DNA from: an uncultured Chitinophagales bacterium
GTDB lineage: Bacteria > Bacteroidota > Bacteroidia > Chitinophagales > Chitinophagaceae
Length of the DNA: 8,263 bases
NCBI GenBank assembly: GCA_946886475.1
Contig: CAMPIQ010000159.1
Span: forward strand, 1 to 8,263
Direction: 5' to 3'
The notes under the pieces are model-generated. The model was given only the letters and a program-made list of their open reading frames with translations. It was not told where the DNA came from and made no database searches. A program made the position numbers and the translations under genes. This document shows positions 1-5,569 of this stretch, in pieces. Every line of letters begins with the position of its first letter. Position 1 is the stretch's first letter.

Positions 1-196
1 GTTCTTCATCAACCCTGTTTTCTGAAGCCATAGCCCTGCTTTTGTTCCAAATGTTTTGAAGTTGCTCATAATATTTTCTATTGTGCTCCCCTTCATTCAT
101 CCATTGCTCCACTGCATGAGATTCATCTGAAGAAGTTTCCTGCAGTAAATATTTTACCAGCAGCTCATCGTTGATATTTGAATGTATTTCACCCAC
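1..196 (-). CDS. FecR-family anti-sigma factor, N-terminal part (runs off left edge)
   Basis: The first 65 codons are visible. The peptide begins VGEIHSNINDELLVKYLL and continues through EQWMNEGEHNRKYYEQLQNIW, which matches the N-terminal cytoplasmic helical region of Bacteroidota FecR-like proteins (the DUF4880-type segment that binds the sigma factor). The transmembrane helix and periplasmic FecR domain would lie outside the window. A stop codon (the sigma factor's UAG at 202-200) sits two codons upstream in the same frame and there is no ATG before residue 33, so GTG at 196-194 is the likely start. The position directly downstream of an ECF sigma gene fits the usual sigma/anti-sigma pair, which often controls a TonB-dependent uptake locus; the target locus is not identified here. 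Family assignment is from recognised sequence pattern; substrate is unknown. Confidence 0.85.
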   Translation of the reverse strand, partial: MGEIHSNINDELLVKYLLQETSSDESHAVEQWMNEGEHNRKYYEQLQNIWNKSRAMASENRVDEE

Positions 197-199
197 CTG

Positions 200-775
200 C
201 TAATATTTACTATTAATGAATAATAAAATAATAACCAGAAAATCAACCAGTTTAGTTCTTAGAATTTTTAAAGCCTTACCCATGTGATTTTCCACTGTTT
301 TTACGGAGATATTCAGTTTATCGGCTATTTCCCTGTAACGCAATTCTTCAAACCTGCTCAGCTGAAATACTGTCCGGCATTGTTCGGGCAATTCATTCAA
401 AGCATCTTTCAGCTTTTCCTGCAATTCTCTTAATTGGATCCTGGAAGATGCAGAACCTTGTCCGGGTTCGGCCCTGTGCGATACAAAGAGGTGGTGCTCA
501 GACCTCACCTTAAGGTGCTTGAGATAATTAAGGGATTCATTATTTACAGCCCTGTATAAATAAGCTGCAATGGAACCATTAATTGTAATTGACTGATTCC
601 TTTCCCAAAGCTTGTAAAAAACATTCTGTACCATTTCCTCGGCTGCCATTTCATCTTTGAGCATGGTAAAAGCATAAGCATGCAGGTTTTTGTAATGTGA
701 TTTAAAAACCTGTTCAAATGCTGATTCATCCTGCCTTTGCAATTGGCTGATAAGCTGAGATTCGTTTAATTCCAT
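200..775 (-). CDS. ECF RNA polymerase sigma factor, FecI-like (Bacteroidota sigma-70 expansion family)
   Basis: This 191-residue protein directs RNA polymerase to a specific set of promoters, normally under control of the adjacent FecR-like protein. Region 2 spans about residues 18-87, with AAEEMVQNVFYKLWER at 44-59 as the core-binding and -10 recognition helices. Region 4 spans about 115-172, with LPEQCRTVFQLSRFEELRYREIA followed by the helix-turn-helix NISVKTVENHMGKALKILR. The tail is strongly hydrophobic (VDFLVIILLFI), as in many members of this family. The open frame extends to 931, but I choose ATG 775-773 because homologues begin near MELNESQLISQL, the extra 52 residues look non-coding, and a good promoter lies between the two candidate starts. 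The next gene starts after a single CAG codon. Confidence 0.93.
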   Translation of the reverse strand: MELNESQLISQLQRQDESAFEQVFKSHYKNLHAYAFTMLKDEMAAEEMVQNVFYKLWERNQSITINGSIAAYLYRAVNNESLNYLKHLKVRSEHHLFVSHRAEPGQGSASSRIQLRELQEKLKDALNELPEQCRTVFQLSRFEELRYREIADKLNISVKTVENHMGKALKILRTKLVDFLVIILLFINSKY

Positions 776-817
776 CCTAAAATCAAGACAAAGTGGCTTC
801 TTATATACGGTCGCGTG

Positions 818-850
818 CAAAACTAATTTATAAGTATAACAACTATCAAA
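818..850 (-). promoter_or_regulatory. Bacteroidota-type promoter for the sigma factor gene
   Basis: Read on the minus strand, TTTG (850-847) is followed by a 21-nt spacer and TAGTTTTG (825-818), an exact match to the Bacteroidota primary-sigma consensus TTTG/TAnnTTTG. Transcription would start near 811, giving a leader of about 36 nt before the ATG at 775. This supports the downstream start codon. The match is seen directly; activity is inferred. Confidence 0.65.
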
Positions 851-1024
851 GGCTTTACCCCTGCCCTGCCCGATATTTTTTTTATTAAAAGGATGGACCA
901 TTCCCCTTAAGTTCGGGCTTTCAGGTTCCATTGAAATGTTCTGAATTAAAGCAGCACCCGGGGTTGATCACAAGACCTTTGGAAATGGCGAAGACCTACG
1001 GCTCCAATTATCCAATAATAAAGA

Positions 1025-1048
1025 AAGAGCGCCGTTTTGAGCGCTCTT
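1025..1048 (-). terminator. Intrinsic terminator of the repeat lipoprotein gene
   Basis: AAGAGCGC (1025-1032) and GCGCTCTT (1041-1048) form a perfect 8-bp stem with an 8-nt loop. It lies 50 nt past the stop of the minus-strand lipoprotein gene. On that strand the stem is followed by TCTTTATTATT, a moderately U-rich tract. The plus-strand side is also T-rich, but no plus-strand gene ends here. Confidence 0.75.
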
Positions 1049-1097
1049 CATTTATTATTTTAAATCAGGTTCAGACCCTCTGATGGCATCCTGATGA

Positions 1098-1505
1098 TTA
1101 TTTTCTTAATGGCTGACCTACCGCAATGGCGCAATCATGACCTGGCTGACCATGAGGGGGGTTCAACTTAACATTTCCACCAGGCACTGGCTGGGATAAT
1201 ACGGGAGACGTAAGGTTGGGCTGCATAACAGGTTGCTGGATAGGTGCCGGTTGCCCTGCTGGTGCTGAATTTAGAGGCGCTCCTTCCGGAATGTCGCAAC
1301 GGTGCCCTGGTTGCCCGTGCTTTGGATTCAGGGCAACATTTGAGTTTTGCGCCGGCTGGCTGGCCGGAATCACACCCGGTTGTACCGGATTTGACTGCGG
1401 CTGGGAAGTTACAGGAGAAGGCGGTGGCGTTACCTGGTTACCCGCACGGTTCTCACATGCGGAAAATATAAAAAGAACAAGACAGAGACTTATAATATTC
1501 TTCAT
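1098..1505 (-). CDS. Proline-rich lipoprotein with two HGQPGHxC repeats
   Basis: The 135-residue product starts MKNIISLCLVLFIFSAC; FSAC is a lipobox, so the mature protein should be lipidated at Cys17 and sit on a membrane facing the periplasm or outside. Residues 18-55 and 79-110 are low-complexity linkers rich in Pro, Gln and Ser. Two near-identical units of about 23 residues lie at 56-78 and 111-133, sharing LNPxHGQPGHxC and ending GxPL. Each unit has two His and one Cys in fixed spacing (HxxxxHxC). I recall similar units in uncharacterised Bacteroidota lipoproteins, but know no function. The His/Cys set could bind a metal or form a disulfide; this is inference. No other member of an operon is evident: the hairpin at 1025-1048 ends the transcript and the upstream gene is divergent. 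ATG is at 1505-1503; I see no clear promoter. Confidence 0.85.
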   Translation of the reverse strand: MKNIISLCLVLFIFSACENRAGNQVTPPPSPVTSQPQSNPVQPGVIPASQPAQNSNVALNPKHGQPGHRCDIPEGAPLNSAPAGQPAPIQQPVMQPNLTSPVLSQPVPGGNVKLNPPHGQPGHDCAIAVGQPLRK

Positions 1506-1562
1506 ATGATGGTTGTAAATAAGGACTAAGATATGAAATACATAAAGTGATTTTCGTTAAAA

Positions 1563-1682
1563 TTATGAATTACCCAACCCTTTATACAGAACGGCAGTAT
1601 ATAGTTCAGAACATCTTATAAGCAACCTGCGGGGCCATTCCTGGTCCTGCTTTTTTTTAAGCCAGCGGCCCAAACCATTCAT
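1563..1682 (-). CDS. Possible short ORF or gene remnant, 39 residues
   Basis: A minus-strand frame is open from 1718 to its TAA at 1565-1563, with one ATG at 1682-1680. The peptide from that ATG begins MNGLGRWLKKKQDQEW and continues PRRLLIRCSELYTAV, ending in GLGNS. The composition (amphipathic, basic, few rare residues) looks more protein-like than most intergenic frames. It could be a small gene, the tail of a decayed gene whose front was replaced by the divergent DUF2911 gene, or chance. I recognise no family and see no promoter or ribosome binding site. Confidence 0.25.
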   Translation of the reverse strand: MNGLGRWLKKKQDQEWPRRLLIRCSELYTAVLYKGLGNS

Positions 1683-1740
1683 AATAAATTCAAAGGCACG
1701 TTGAGTAATATCCTTAGCTTACGGATCAAAATATACTGAC

Positions 1741-2271
1741 ATGAAAAAAATATTTGCATTTTCAGTAATGGCCTGTGCTTTATTGGTAACTACCGGATCA
1801 AATGCACAGCAGGATAAATCAAAAAGATCAAGTCCGCCCGCAACAGTTACCCAGACCTTAAAGAATGGCGCAACCATTTCCATCAACTACAGCCAGCCTT
1901 CATTAAAAGGCAGAACAATTGGTAAGGATGTAGAACCACAAATAGGAAAAGTATGGCGCATGGGAGCTAATGAAGCCACTGTATTTGAAACAGACCGCGA
2001 TGTAAAGATCGAAGGAAAGGAACTGCCAAAAGGAAAATATGCCTTATTCGGTTTGTGGTCAGATGATGATGAATTTACGCTGATCTTTAATGGAGCGCCC
2101 GGCATCTGGGGTACACAATACGACAAGAATAAAGAGAAAGATGTGTTGCAGGTTAAAGTGAAGCCGAAGGAAGCAAAAACCCCGCAGGAACAACTTACTT
2201 ATTCCATTGATGATTCAGGTAAGGTAAGTATGCATTGGGGCACCATGATGGTGGACTTCAAGGTAAAATAA
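1741..2271 (+). CDS. DUF2911 domain-containing secreted protein
   Basis: The 176-residue product has a signal peptide (MKKIFAFSVMACALLVTTG, likely cut after Ala22 in SNAQQ) and then a single DUF2911 domain at about residues 33-175. Diagnostic stretches are INYSQPSLKGRTIGKDVEP (about 49-67), GKVWRMGANEATVFETDRDV, GKELPKGKYALFGL, and the WGTQYD motif near residue 124. The family is widespread in Bacteroidota and is exported to the periplasm or envelope; its biochemical role is not established. No lipobox is present, so it should be soluble. It is a single-gene unit: the gene on its left is divergent, and a strong hairpin terminator follows 26 nt after the stop. The upstream 60 nt are AT-rich, but I find no convincing promoter match. 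Confidence 0.93.
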   Translation: MKKIFAFSVMACALLVTTGSNAQQDKSKRSSPPATVTQTLKNGATISINYSQPSLKGRTIGKDVEPQIGKVWRMGANEATVFETDRDVKIEGKELPKGKYALFGLWSDDDEFTLIFNGAPGIWGTQYDKNKEKDVLQVKVKPKEAKTPQEQLTYSIDDSGKVSMHWGTMMVDFKVK

Positions 2272-2297
2272 AAATGCATGAATGAGCCTATTTTAAT

Positions 2298-2327
2298 AAG
2301 GCCCCCATATGGGGGCTTTTATTTTTT
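2298..2327 (+). terminator. Intrinsic terminator between convergent genes
   Basis: GCCCCC and GGGGGC (2301-2316) form a 6-bp GC stem with an ATAT loop, extended outward by one G-U and A-U pairs, followed by TTTTATTTTTT. It ends the plus-strand DUF2911 transcript. It touches the stop codon of the convergent acetyltransferase gene at 2319-2321 and could act on that strand too, though the U tract is poorer there. Confidence 0.88.
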
Positions 2328-2873
2328 ATCCGTGATAAGACTGTAAATAGCCGAATCGAGGAATTGACCATTATAAAAATAATTTTGCCTGAAATAAGCT
2401 TCCTGTTTAAAGCCAGCCTTTTCAAGCACTTTTTTGGAAGCCAGGTTTTCCGGATTTATATTGGCTTCAATGCTGTGAAGATTAATTTCATAAAATCCAA
2501 AATGGATTATTTTTTTCAACACCTCACTCATCAGTCCTTTATTCCATAGTTCGGGCAACAGTGTATATCCAATCTCAGCCCGGTGGTGTTCTTTCATGAT
2601 CCTCCACAGACCTGCCATACCGATCATTTGCGGTTTTTCTTTCAAACATACTGCCCATGAAATCCCTTCACCTACCGCCAGTGATTCCCTGATCTTTGCA
2701 ATATTATCATGGGCTTCTCCAATGTTTTTCCATGGTTCCCTGTCAATATACCGCATGATCCGGATATCTGACCTTAGCCTGAAATAATCTTCAGCATCAT
2801 TGAATTCAACCTGTCTCAGCAGGCACCGCTCCGTTTCAAGTGCAGGAAAAACCGGAAACTGAATATCCAGCAT
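2319..2873 (-). CDS. GNAT-family N-acetyltransferase (RimJ/RimL type)
   Basis: This 184-residue cytoplasmic enzyme should transfer acetyl from acetyl-CoA to an amino group of a protein N-terminus or small molecule; the substrate is unknown. It has the RimJ/RimL-type layout: LETERCLLRQVEFNDAEDYF near residues 12-31, the acetyl-CoA-binding motif A in RAEIGYTLLPELWNKGLMSEV (about 98-118), and motif B in NPENLASKKVLEKAGF (about 140-155). In motif A the usual R/Q-x-x-G-x-G/A is changed to N-K-G-L-M, which is common among divergent GNATs. Length is normal. ATG is at 2873-2871, and the conserved LETERLLLR-like start follows closely, so the start is secure. It is a single gene, convergent with the DUF2911 gene and divergent from the 88-residue membrane protein gene. 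Confidence 0.9.
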   Translation of the reverse strand: MLDIQFPVFPALETERCLLRQVEFNDAEDYFRLRSDIRIMRYIDREPWKNIGEAHDNIAKIRESLAVGEGISWAVCLKEKPQMIGMAGLWRIMKEHHRAEIGYTLLPELWNKGLMSEVLKKIIHFGFYEINLHSIEANINPENLASKKVLEKAGFKQEAYFRQNYFYNGQFLDSAIYSLITDKK

Positions 2874-2899
2874 AATGAGGATTTTGCCTTCAAAATAAG

Positions 2900-2918
2900 C
2901 CGTTTACAATTTAAACGG
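2900..2918. promoter_or_regulatory. Operator-like inverted repeat upstream of the acetyltransferase gene
   Basis: CCGTTTA (2900-2906) and TAAACGG (2912-2918) are a perfect 7-bp inverted repeat around a 5-nt centre, 27 bp upstream of the acetyltransferase ATG. It could be a regulator binding site or a leader hairpin. No regulator gene adjoins it. Confidence 0.4.
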
Positions 2919-2920
2919 GT

Positions 2921-2950
2921 AATGGAAAATGAAAAATGTAAAATGTAAAA
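2921..2950. repeat. Four tandem heptamers, consensus AATGNAA
   Basis: AATGGAA, AATGAAA, AATGTAA and AATGTAA follow each other without a gap at 2921-2948, followed by AA. The third and fourth units are identical. The repeat lies between the divergent acetyltransferase and membrane protein genes, next to the inverted repeat at 2900-2918. No coding role is apparent. Confidence 0.7.
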
Positions 2951-2985
2951 GCCAGGACTGGTATTTAAAATGGAGCGTGCATCAT

Positions 2986-3017
2986 TTTGATTTTTGAATT
3001 TTTATGGCATATTTTTT
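2986..3017 (+). promoter_or_regulatory. Possible Bacteroidota promoter for the 88-residue membrane protein gene
   Basis: TTTG at 2986-2989 is followed by 20 nt and TATTTTTT at 3010-3017, which differs from TAnnTTTG only in the last base. The predicted start near 3024 gives a leader of about 24 nt. The region is very AT-rich, so a chance match is possible. Confidence 0.35.
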
Positions 3018-3047
3018 TAAGTACCTACTACAATAAAACGCAAAATC

Positions 3048-3314
3048 ATGAAAAGAGCTTATTTCACGATCCTCACCATGCTGGTTTCTGTAATAGTTTT
3101 TGCACAGGAAAAAACCACAGATATCAACGTGGACATCAACAAAGGCAGTGAGGGTGGTAACTGGTATGCATCTCCATGGGTATGGGTAATTGGTGCTGCC
3201 GTATTTATTATTTTACTGATCGCTCTCACCAGTGGGGGAAGATCACGTTCAACAAGTGGATCCAGTGATAAAGTAACGGTAACAAAAACCGTCACCAGGG
3301 ATACAGATGTATAA
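3048..3314 (+). CDS. Small exported single-span membrane protein, 88 residues
   Basis: The N-terminus is a cleavable signal peptide (MKRAYFTILTMLVSVIVFAQ, likely cut before Gln20). A short polar segment, EKTTDINVDINKGSEG, follows, then an aromatic approach NWYASPWVWVIG leading into a membrane span at about residues 43-60. The tail (61-88) is Ser/Arg-rich and then Thr/Val-rich, ending in TVTKTVTRDTDV. With the signal cleaved, the polar segment would face the periplasm and the basic tail the cytoplasm. Small proteins of this design with the NWYxSPW-type stretch occur in Bacteroidota; I know no function. It is a single-gene unit with a possible promoter just upstream and a strong terminator just downstream. 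ATG 3048 is the only reasonable start. Confidence 0.82.
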   Translation: MKRAYFTILTMLVSVIVFAQEKTTDINVDINKGSEGGNWYASPWVWVIGAAVFIILLIALTSGGRSRSTSGSSDKVTVTKTVTRDTDV

Positions 3315-3329
3315 CGATAAGGCAAAATA

Positions 3330-3390
3330 AAGATACAAGGCCGCCTGTTACCATTTACTGTTCCGGATCCTTGTATCTTGTTTTTTTATT
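3330..3390 (+). terminator. Long-stem terminator of the 88-residue membrane protein gene
   Basis: AAGATACAAGG (3330-3340) and CCTTGTATCTT (3369-3379) form a perfect 11-bp stem, followed by G and seven T. The 28-nt loop can add CCG (3341-3343) with CGG (3364-3366). The stem begins 16 nt after the stop codon. Confidence 0.85.
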
Positions 3391-3629
3391 CTATTGCCCG
3401 TACCTGTTATGAAAAAAGAAATAAGGCGGTACAGGTTGGAGAATTTTCAAAAGGAGTTAATTCCATAGCAACTGAGCATCGTCCTTAATGTCCATTTCAC
3501 AAAAGGCCTCCGCAGTGAACTGTGAAGATTACCTGCTAACCGGATAATTATTTTCAAAATCCAGATCAACAGCATGGGCCGAAGCAATGGCGAAGCTGGT
3601 TGAAGATACCTGACAGGGATTTTTACAAA
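3391..3629. other. Intergenic gap between convergent genes with no supported gene
   Basis: Together with the terminator before it, this gap between the 88-residue protein gene and the DUF5690 gene is about 315 nt. The only plus-strand ATG frame of note encodes 19 residues (3409-3468), too short to call. A minus-strand frame is open from 3660 to its stop at 3531-3529 but has no usual start codon. Weak inverted repeats are present (ACCTGT at 3402 with ACAGGT at 3431; TTCACA at 3496 with TGTGAA at 3521). None is followed by a U tract, so the DUF5690 gene has no obvious terminator. Confidence 0.5.
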
Positions 3630-4889
3630 TTATGATTTCGCCAGTCTTTTTCTTTTCCGTTCAAAATAAATAAGGGAGATGGAGATAAACACTACGCCAA
3701 CAATGGAAGTGATCATGACCAGGGTGGTATAAAAATCCAGCCAGTTCATCTGGATCTTAAAAACAGTTTTCGTGAGCAGCACGCTTACACTGGCCAGGTA
3801 GCCAAAAGAATCAGCGAGGTAGATCAGGAAGCCAACATTGGCGGCATACCGGAAGGCCGCTATCATCCGGTCGAATAAAATGCTGTTATAGGGAATGTAG
3901 GTCATGTAAAGGCCAAGTCCCACAAGTGTCATCCATTGAAAAGTGCTCACCATTTTTTCCATGTAAAGCCATGTAATGATGCCCGATAAAAGAAAACCAG
4001 CCATCATAATGAATTGCGCCACCATGAAGGCCTTCATATTATTTCGGATCATCACCATGCTTGCAATAAGGATCAGAATGGCAATGGAAATAAGCGTTTC
4101 GGTCTGGGCAAAAACACCGGCACTGAATGCTTCACCCGATGACCTCCACATGTCGGCCATAAAACTATCCCGCACCTCCCGCAACATGGTCACAAAAACA
4201 TAGATCAGAACAAGCGATAATATGCCAGGCAGGAATGTTTTTACAAAAAGAGAACGCTCTGCAGCATTCATGGGTACTCTCTGGGTCCTTTGCGCCACAT
4301 CTTCCGCATCCGGTGGCGGTATGCGGCTAAGCAGGTAAACAAATAATAATAAAGGGATAAAAAATATAAGTGAGGTAACAAAAGGCATCCAGTATTCAGA
4401 AACGTTCCAGTCTGTCATCACAAACTGCGCAACAGATTTGGCAAGTCCCGGCCCGAATATGAAACTGACAGCTAATGAAGCACCGATAAAATCCGTTGCT
4501 CTTCTGCCTTCAACATAAGAAAACAAAACGCCCCATAACATACCAAGCGGAAAACCATTGACAGCCAGGGTCCAGAAATTATAAGGCGGGGGTATCAGTG
4601 CAAACAACAACCAGGCAAACCAGGATATGCCGATCAGAATGAGGATCAGTCTTTCCCTTCCTTGTCTCTTTAATTCTGCGATGAATTTAATGCCGTAGAA
4701 TTTACTTAGCATATACCCTGCACCCTGCGTAATCACCAGGAGAATTTTATAATCCAGGCCAAAAGGCTGATATCCTTCAAAAGCAGCTACGTTGAAAGCC
4801 TTCCGGAAGGAAATGATGCAGGCGTATGCAGCAAAGCAAACGGCAGCAGCGAAGAGGGATGTCAGCAAGGGTGATCTGGTGGAAGGCAA
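3630..4889 (-). CDS. DUF5690 family membrane protein (MFS-like transporter)
   Basis: This 419-residue inner-membrane protein has roughly 12 hydrophobic spans and a basic C-terminal tail (ERKRKRLAKS). It matches the DUF5690 family of Bacteroidota, often annotated as an MFS transporter. Diagnostic stretches are FRKAFNVAAFEG (28-39), YMLSKFYGIKFIAELK (59-74) and GMLWGVLFSYVEGRRATDF (116-134). The central loop carrying DAEDVAQRTQR (about residue 200) splits two six-span halves. Substrate is unknown. The start is TTG at 4889-4887: there is no in-frame ATG upstream before the stop and the next is beyond the first span (residue 60). An in-frame ATA four codons further up, at 4901-4899, is another possibility. 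The gene stands alone, convergent with the 88-residue protein gene. I find no clear promoter or terminator. Confidence 0.88.
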   Translation of the reverse strand: MPSTRSPLLTSLFAAAVCFAAYACIISFRKAFNVAAFEGYQPFGLDYKILLVITQGAGYMLSKFYGIKFIAELKRQGRERLILILIGISWFAWLLFALIPPPYNFWTLAVNGFPLGMLWGVLFSYVEGRRATDFIGASLAVSFIFGPGLAKSVAQFVMTDWNVSEYWMPFVTSLIFFIPLLLFVYLLSRIPPPDAEDVAQRTQRVPMNAAERSLFVKTFLPGILSLVLIYVFVTMLREVRDSFMADMWRSSGEAFSAGVFAQTETLISIAILILIASMVMIRNNMKAFMVAQFIMMAGFLLSGIITWLYMEKMVSTFQWMTLVGLGLYMTYIPYNSILFDRMIAAFRYAANVGFLIYLADSFGYLASVSVLLTKTVFKIQMNWLDFYTTLVMITSIVGVVFISISLIYFERKRKRLAKS

Positions 4890-4909
4890 ATGGCGGTCTA
4901 TTTTTTTAC

Positions 4910-5256
4910 AATATACGGATGAATGAAGATTGATTGGTAAAGTGAAGAACAGTGCCCGGAATGGACCACCTTTACTTCAATCATAAAAATCACGACCTGC
5001 CATATGCGAAATGCCGTAAACCTTATGAACAGTTGGGAGTTATAGCCTGGATTCAAAACAAAGGTGCTGATGTAAAAACACAATGCTGTGGCCAGGGAAA
5101 ACTGGTCGGATCAGGATGCAGTCCATTTTCAACCTCAGTTAACGGTAATCCATCCTCAAACATATTTTGTTCAATGTTGACAACAACATTAATTATGCAA
5201 AATTGACCCGGGAACGTTAAAACCTTATTAAAGAACCACCGCTGCGTAGTAATACG
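4910..5256. other. Intergenic region with no supported gene
   Basis: Several frames are open here on both strands, but their products have the composition of chance translations, lack good starts, and overlap each other. One perfect 7-bp hairpin, AATGTTG with CAACATT and an ACAA loop, is at 5173-5190, without a U tract. One GTTAAC site is at 5138-5143. I see nothing else that I can interpret. Confidence 0.5.
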
Positions 5257-5288
5257 GTTGTCCTGCCTTGTCAGACGCTTTAGTTTTG
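5257..5288 (+). promoter_or_regulatory. Bacteroidota-type promoter upstream of the 34-residue ORF
   Basis: GTTG (5257-5260) is followed by 20 nt and TAGTTTTG (5281-5288), an exact TAnnTTTG -7 element with TTG at -33. The -7 octamer is identical to the one before the sigma factor gene. Transcription would start near 5295 and leave a leader of about 73 nt. Confidence 0.55.
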
Positions 5289-5367
5289 TGCCGGTAGAAA
5301 AATATTTTGCTGTGGTTGTAACAAAATCAGCGCAGCCACCGTCTGATAGAACAGAAAACAAGGAACC

Positions 5368-5472
5368 ATGAAACTGAGATATATTTTAAGAGAACATTCC
5401 GCGGTAATAGCATGTGCTGTTTTATTTATTCTGTTTTTTCTGATGACCATGGTCCTGTCAGGTCTAAACTGA
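5368..5472 (+). CDS. Small single-span membrane protein, 34 residues
   Basis: This short reading frame begins MKLRYILREHSAVIAC and ends MVLSGLN. Residues 1-10 are basic and about 12-31 form one uninterrupted hydrophobic span containing VIACAVLFILFF, so the product should be an inner-membrane peptide, possibly N-terminus in. There is no lipobox and no usual signal-peptidase site. Support for a real gene: AAGGA sits 7 nt before the ATG, a good promoter match lies at 5257-5288, and the reverse-strand frames across it are implausible. I recognise no family. A second small membrane ORF follows 90 nt downstream. Size and layout would fit a membrane-acting toxin, a small regulator of a membrane complex, or an unassigned microprotein; the sequence does not decide. 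Confidence 0.55.
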   Translation: MKLRYILREHSAVIACAVLFILFFLMTMVLSGLN

Positions 5473-5535
5473 TTGCCTTCATAATACCTTTTTGTCATTC
5501 AAATAATAATTAGTTAACGCAGACTTCATAACCGG

Positions 5536-5569
5536 TTAACATGAACAGGGTTATTTTGGTTCATGTTAA
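5536..5569 (+). promoter_or_regulatory. Perfect 11-bp inverted repeat covering the start codon of the 42-residue ORF
   Basis: TTAACATGAAC (5536-5546) and GTTCATGTTAA (5559-5569) are exact reverse complements with a 12-nt loop. The ATG of the downstream ORF (5563-5565) lies within the right arm, and the only purine-rich stretch, AGGG at 5547-5550, lies in the loop. In RNA the hairpin would bury the start codon. As DNA it is a 34-bp dyad that could be an operator. No U tract follows, so it is not a standard terminator. Two GTTAAC sites (5513-5518 and 5535-5540) lie 22 bp apart. Confidence 0.55.

Noticed and set aside
776..931. N-terminal extension of the sigma factor back to an ATG at 931
   Set aside because: The added 52 residues do not resemble any sigma region, and a good promoter at 850-818 lies downstream of that ATG.
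940..1015. Possible tRNA-like segment
   Set aside because: No acceptor stem, T-loop GTTCRA or anticodon arm can be assembled.
932..1083. Plus-strand open frames with protein-like stretches before the terminator
   Set aside because: They lack starts of useful length and run through the hairpin at 1025-1048.
3529..3660. Minus-strand open frame with a protein-like stretch (FAIASAHAVDLDFENNY)
   Set aside because: It has no ATG, GTG or TTG start, overlaps the end of the DUF5690 gene in another frame, and I could not match it to a family.
4952..5206. Plus-strand frame of 84 codons
   Set aside because: The peptide is cysteine- and proline-scattered with no recognisable domain, no ribosome binding site and no promoter.
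5053..5361. Minus-strand frame of 102 codons
   Set aside because: It begins with TTG, its composition is unlike a folded protein, and it runs across the promoter and leader of the 34-residue ORF.
5536..5569. Terminator for the 34-residue ORF
   Set aside because: The stem is followed by AAACTTCATTTCC, not a U tract, and it overlaps the next start codon.
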